Shown here piece after piece: positions 7,327 to 8,157 of a stretch of DNA of 8,157 bases. Position 1 is the first letter of the stretch. Each line of letters begins with the position of its first letter. The notes beneath the pieces are model-generated. The model was not told the DNA's origin. It worked only from the letters and a program-made list of their open reading frames with translations, and made no database searches. The position numbers and the translations under genes are program-made. The DNA comes from Gemmatimonadota bacterium (lineage in GTDB: Bacteria > Gemmatimonadota > Gemmatimonadetes > Palauibacterales > Palauibacteraceae). The stretch covers positions 1-8,157 of the forward strand of contig JARFPW010000034.1 in assembly GCA_029288095.1 (NCBI GenBank). The letters run 5' to 3'.

Positions 7327-7330
7327 GGAG
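7327..7330 (+). promoter_or_regulatory. Shine-Dalgarno of accD
   Basis: GGAG lies 5 nt before ATG 7336. An in-frame TAG at 7306-7308, with no other standard start codon between it and 7336, makes this the only plausible start of accD. Confidence 0.75.
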
Positions 7331-7335
7331 CCCTG

Positions 7336-8157
7336 ATGACCTGGTTTCGAAAAGAAAAGCAGCCGCTGGTAGCCCAGAAGCGCGAACTGGCAGCGGACGT
7401 TTGGGAAAAGTGCGACGGCTGTGGAGCCGCCCTCTACGTGCGTCGGCTCGAGGATAACAACCGGGTGTGCCCGGAGTGCGGTCATCACTTCCGTATCGGT
7501 GCGCTGGAGTATCTCCGCCTGCTGTTCGACGACGGTTTCGAAGAGGAATTCGGTGAGGGCCTGCGATCGGCGGATCCGCTGGGGTTCGTTGACTCGAAGC
7601 CGTATCCGGACCGAATTCTGGCGGCAGAGGACCGAGTCGGTTCCCACGACGCGCTGCTGGCCGGCGCCGGCCACATCGATGGCCGGCTCGTATGCGGAGG
7701 GATCATGGACTTCGGGTTCATCGGTGGATCCATGGGCTCCGTAGTCGGCGAGAAGATCGCCAGACTGCTCGACGCTGCCGTCGAACGGTCCGCGCCGGCG
7801 CTGATCGTATCGGCGAGTGGCGGAGCACGCATGCAGGAGGGAATTTTCTCCCTGATGCAGTTGGCGAAGTCGTCGGCGGGCCTCCATCGACTCGCGGCGG
7901 CGGGCCTTCCGTACATAAGCATACTGACCCACCCGACGACCGGAGGTGTCACCGCCAGCTACGCGATGCTGGGTGACGTGAATCTCGCCGAACCGGGAGC
8001 ACTCATCGGCTTCGCCGGCCCGAGAGTGATCAAGGAGACCATTCGCCAGGATCTCCCTGACGGATTCCAGACGGCCGAATTCCTCGAAGAGCATGGAATG
8101 GTCGACTGTATCGTGCCCCGGCATGCTCTCAAGCAGACTGTGTCCACGCTTCTGGCC
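7336..8157 (+). CDS. accD: acetyl-CoA carboxylase carboxyltransferase beta subunit (3' end outside window)
   Basis: The frame is open from ATG 7336 to the last base: 274 residues with no stop. AccD proteins are usually about 280-305 long, so only the extreme C-terminus should be missing. With AccA it forms the carboxyltransferase that moves the carboxyl group from carboxybiotin on AccB to acetyl-CoA, giving malonyl-CoA for fatty acid synthesis. The start MTWFRKEKQP is typical. A four-Cys zinc ribbon follows: CDGCG (Cys26, Cys29) and CPECG (Cys45, Cys48). The crotonase-fold core has MDFGFIGGSMGSVVGEK (124-140), the oxyanion-hole loop SASGGARMQEG (159-169), THPTTGGVTASYAMLGD (198-214) and IGFAGPRVIKETI (224-236). 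All match AccD rather than propionyl-CoA carboxylase beta, which lacks the N-terminal zinc ribbon. It lies 124 nt after rodA, with its own Shine-Dalgarno and a candidate promoter, so it is probably a separate or partly separate transcription unit. Confidence 0.97.
   Translation, partial: MTWFRKEKQPLVAQKRELAADVWEKCDGCGAALYVRRLEDNNRVCPECGHHFRIGALEYLRLLFDDGFEEEFGEGLRSADPLGFVDSKPYPDRILAAEDRVGSHDALLAGAGHIDGRLVCGGIMDFGFIGGSMGSVVGEKIARLLDAAVERSAPALIVSASGGARMQEGIFSLMQLAKSSAGLHRLAAAGLPYISILTHPTTGGVTASYAMLGDVNLAEPGALIGFAGPRVIKETIRQDLPDGFQTAEFLEEHGMVDCIVPRHALKQTVSTLLA

Noticed and set aside
7261..8124. 287-residue open frame on the - strand
   Set aside because: It is fully antisense to accD, whose zinc ribbon and crotonase motifs are clear. 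The antisense translation is rich in Arg/His/Glu without recognisable domains and is best explained by GC-biased codon positions.
1..8157. Novel defence system, mobile element, CRISPR array, tRNA or rRNA
   Set aside because: Nearly all bases are used by recognisable housekeeping genes in one orientation. I saw no transposase, direct-repeat array, tRNA-like cloverleaf or change in base composition.

Overview
The window is a compact, high-GC stretch of bacterial chromosome with every supported gene on the + strand. It holds six complete genes and two genes cut by the window edges. The core (1739-7211) is a complete rod-shape or 'elongasome' cluster in the classic order mreB-mreC-mreD-mrdA(PBP2)-rodA. 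An M16-type zinc peptidase C-terminus and alanine dehydrogenase (ald) lie before it. The start of accD, the carboxyltransferase beta subunit of acetyl-CoA carboxylase, lies after it and runs off the right edge.

The organism is probably a rod-shaped, diderm, high-GC bacterium. The order M16 peptidase - ald - mreBCD - mrdA - rodA - accD, and a MreB C-terminus reading CVVRGAGRILDD, would fit Gemmatimonadota or a similar phylum. This is inference from remembered gene neighbourhoods, not a search result.

Layout: 2-400, end of an M16 peptidase; 441-1553, ald with its own Shine-Dalgarno; 1554-1738, a gap with a small GC-rich hairpin and no convincing promoter; 1739-7211, five tightly packed genes. 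Within that block mreB/mreC are separated by 4 nt, mreC/mreD overlap by 4 nt (TTGA), mreD/mrdA are separated by 8 nt and mrdA/rodA overlap by 4 nt (GTGA), so it is almost certainly one translationally coupled operon. The 124-nt gap at 7212-7335 holds the best promoter candidate of the window, a possible structured leader and a good Shine-Dalgarno for accD.

Working together: MreB filaments on the inner membrane face, with MreC and MreD, position the RodA glycosyltransferase and the PBP2 transpeptidase, which polymerise and cross-link lateral-wall peptidoglycan. AccD feeds membrane lipid synthesis and Ald interconverts L-alanine and pyruvate, so the neighbourhood is broadly about envelope growth. 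I found no undescribed system, mobile element, CRISPR array, tRNA or rRNA. The points worth a second look are a predicted Cys3-His metal site in PBP2, the accD promoter and leader, and the non-ATG coupled starts.
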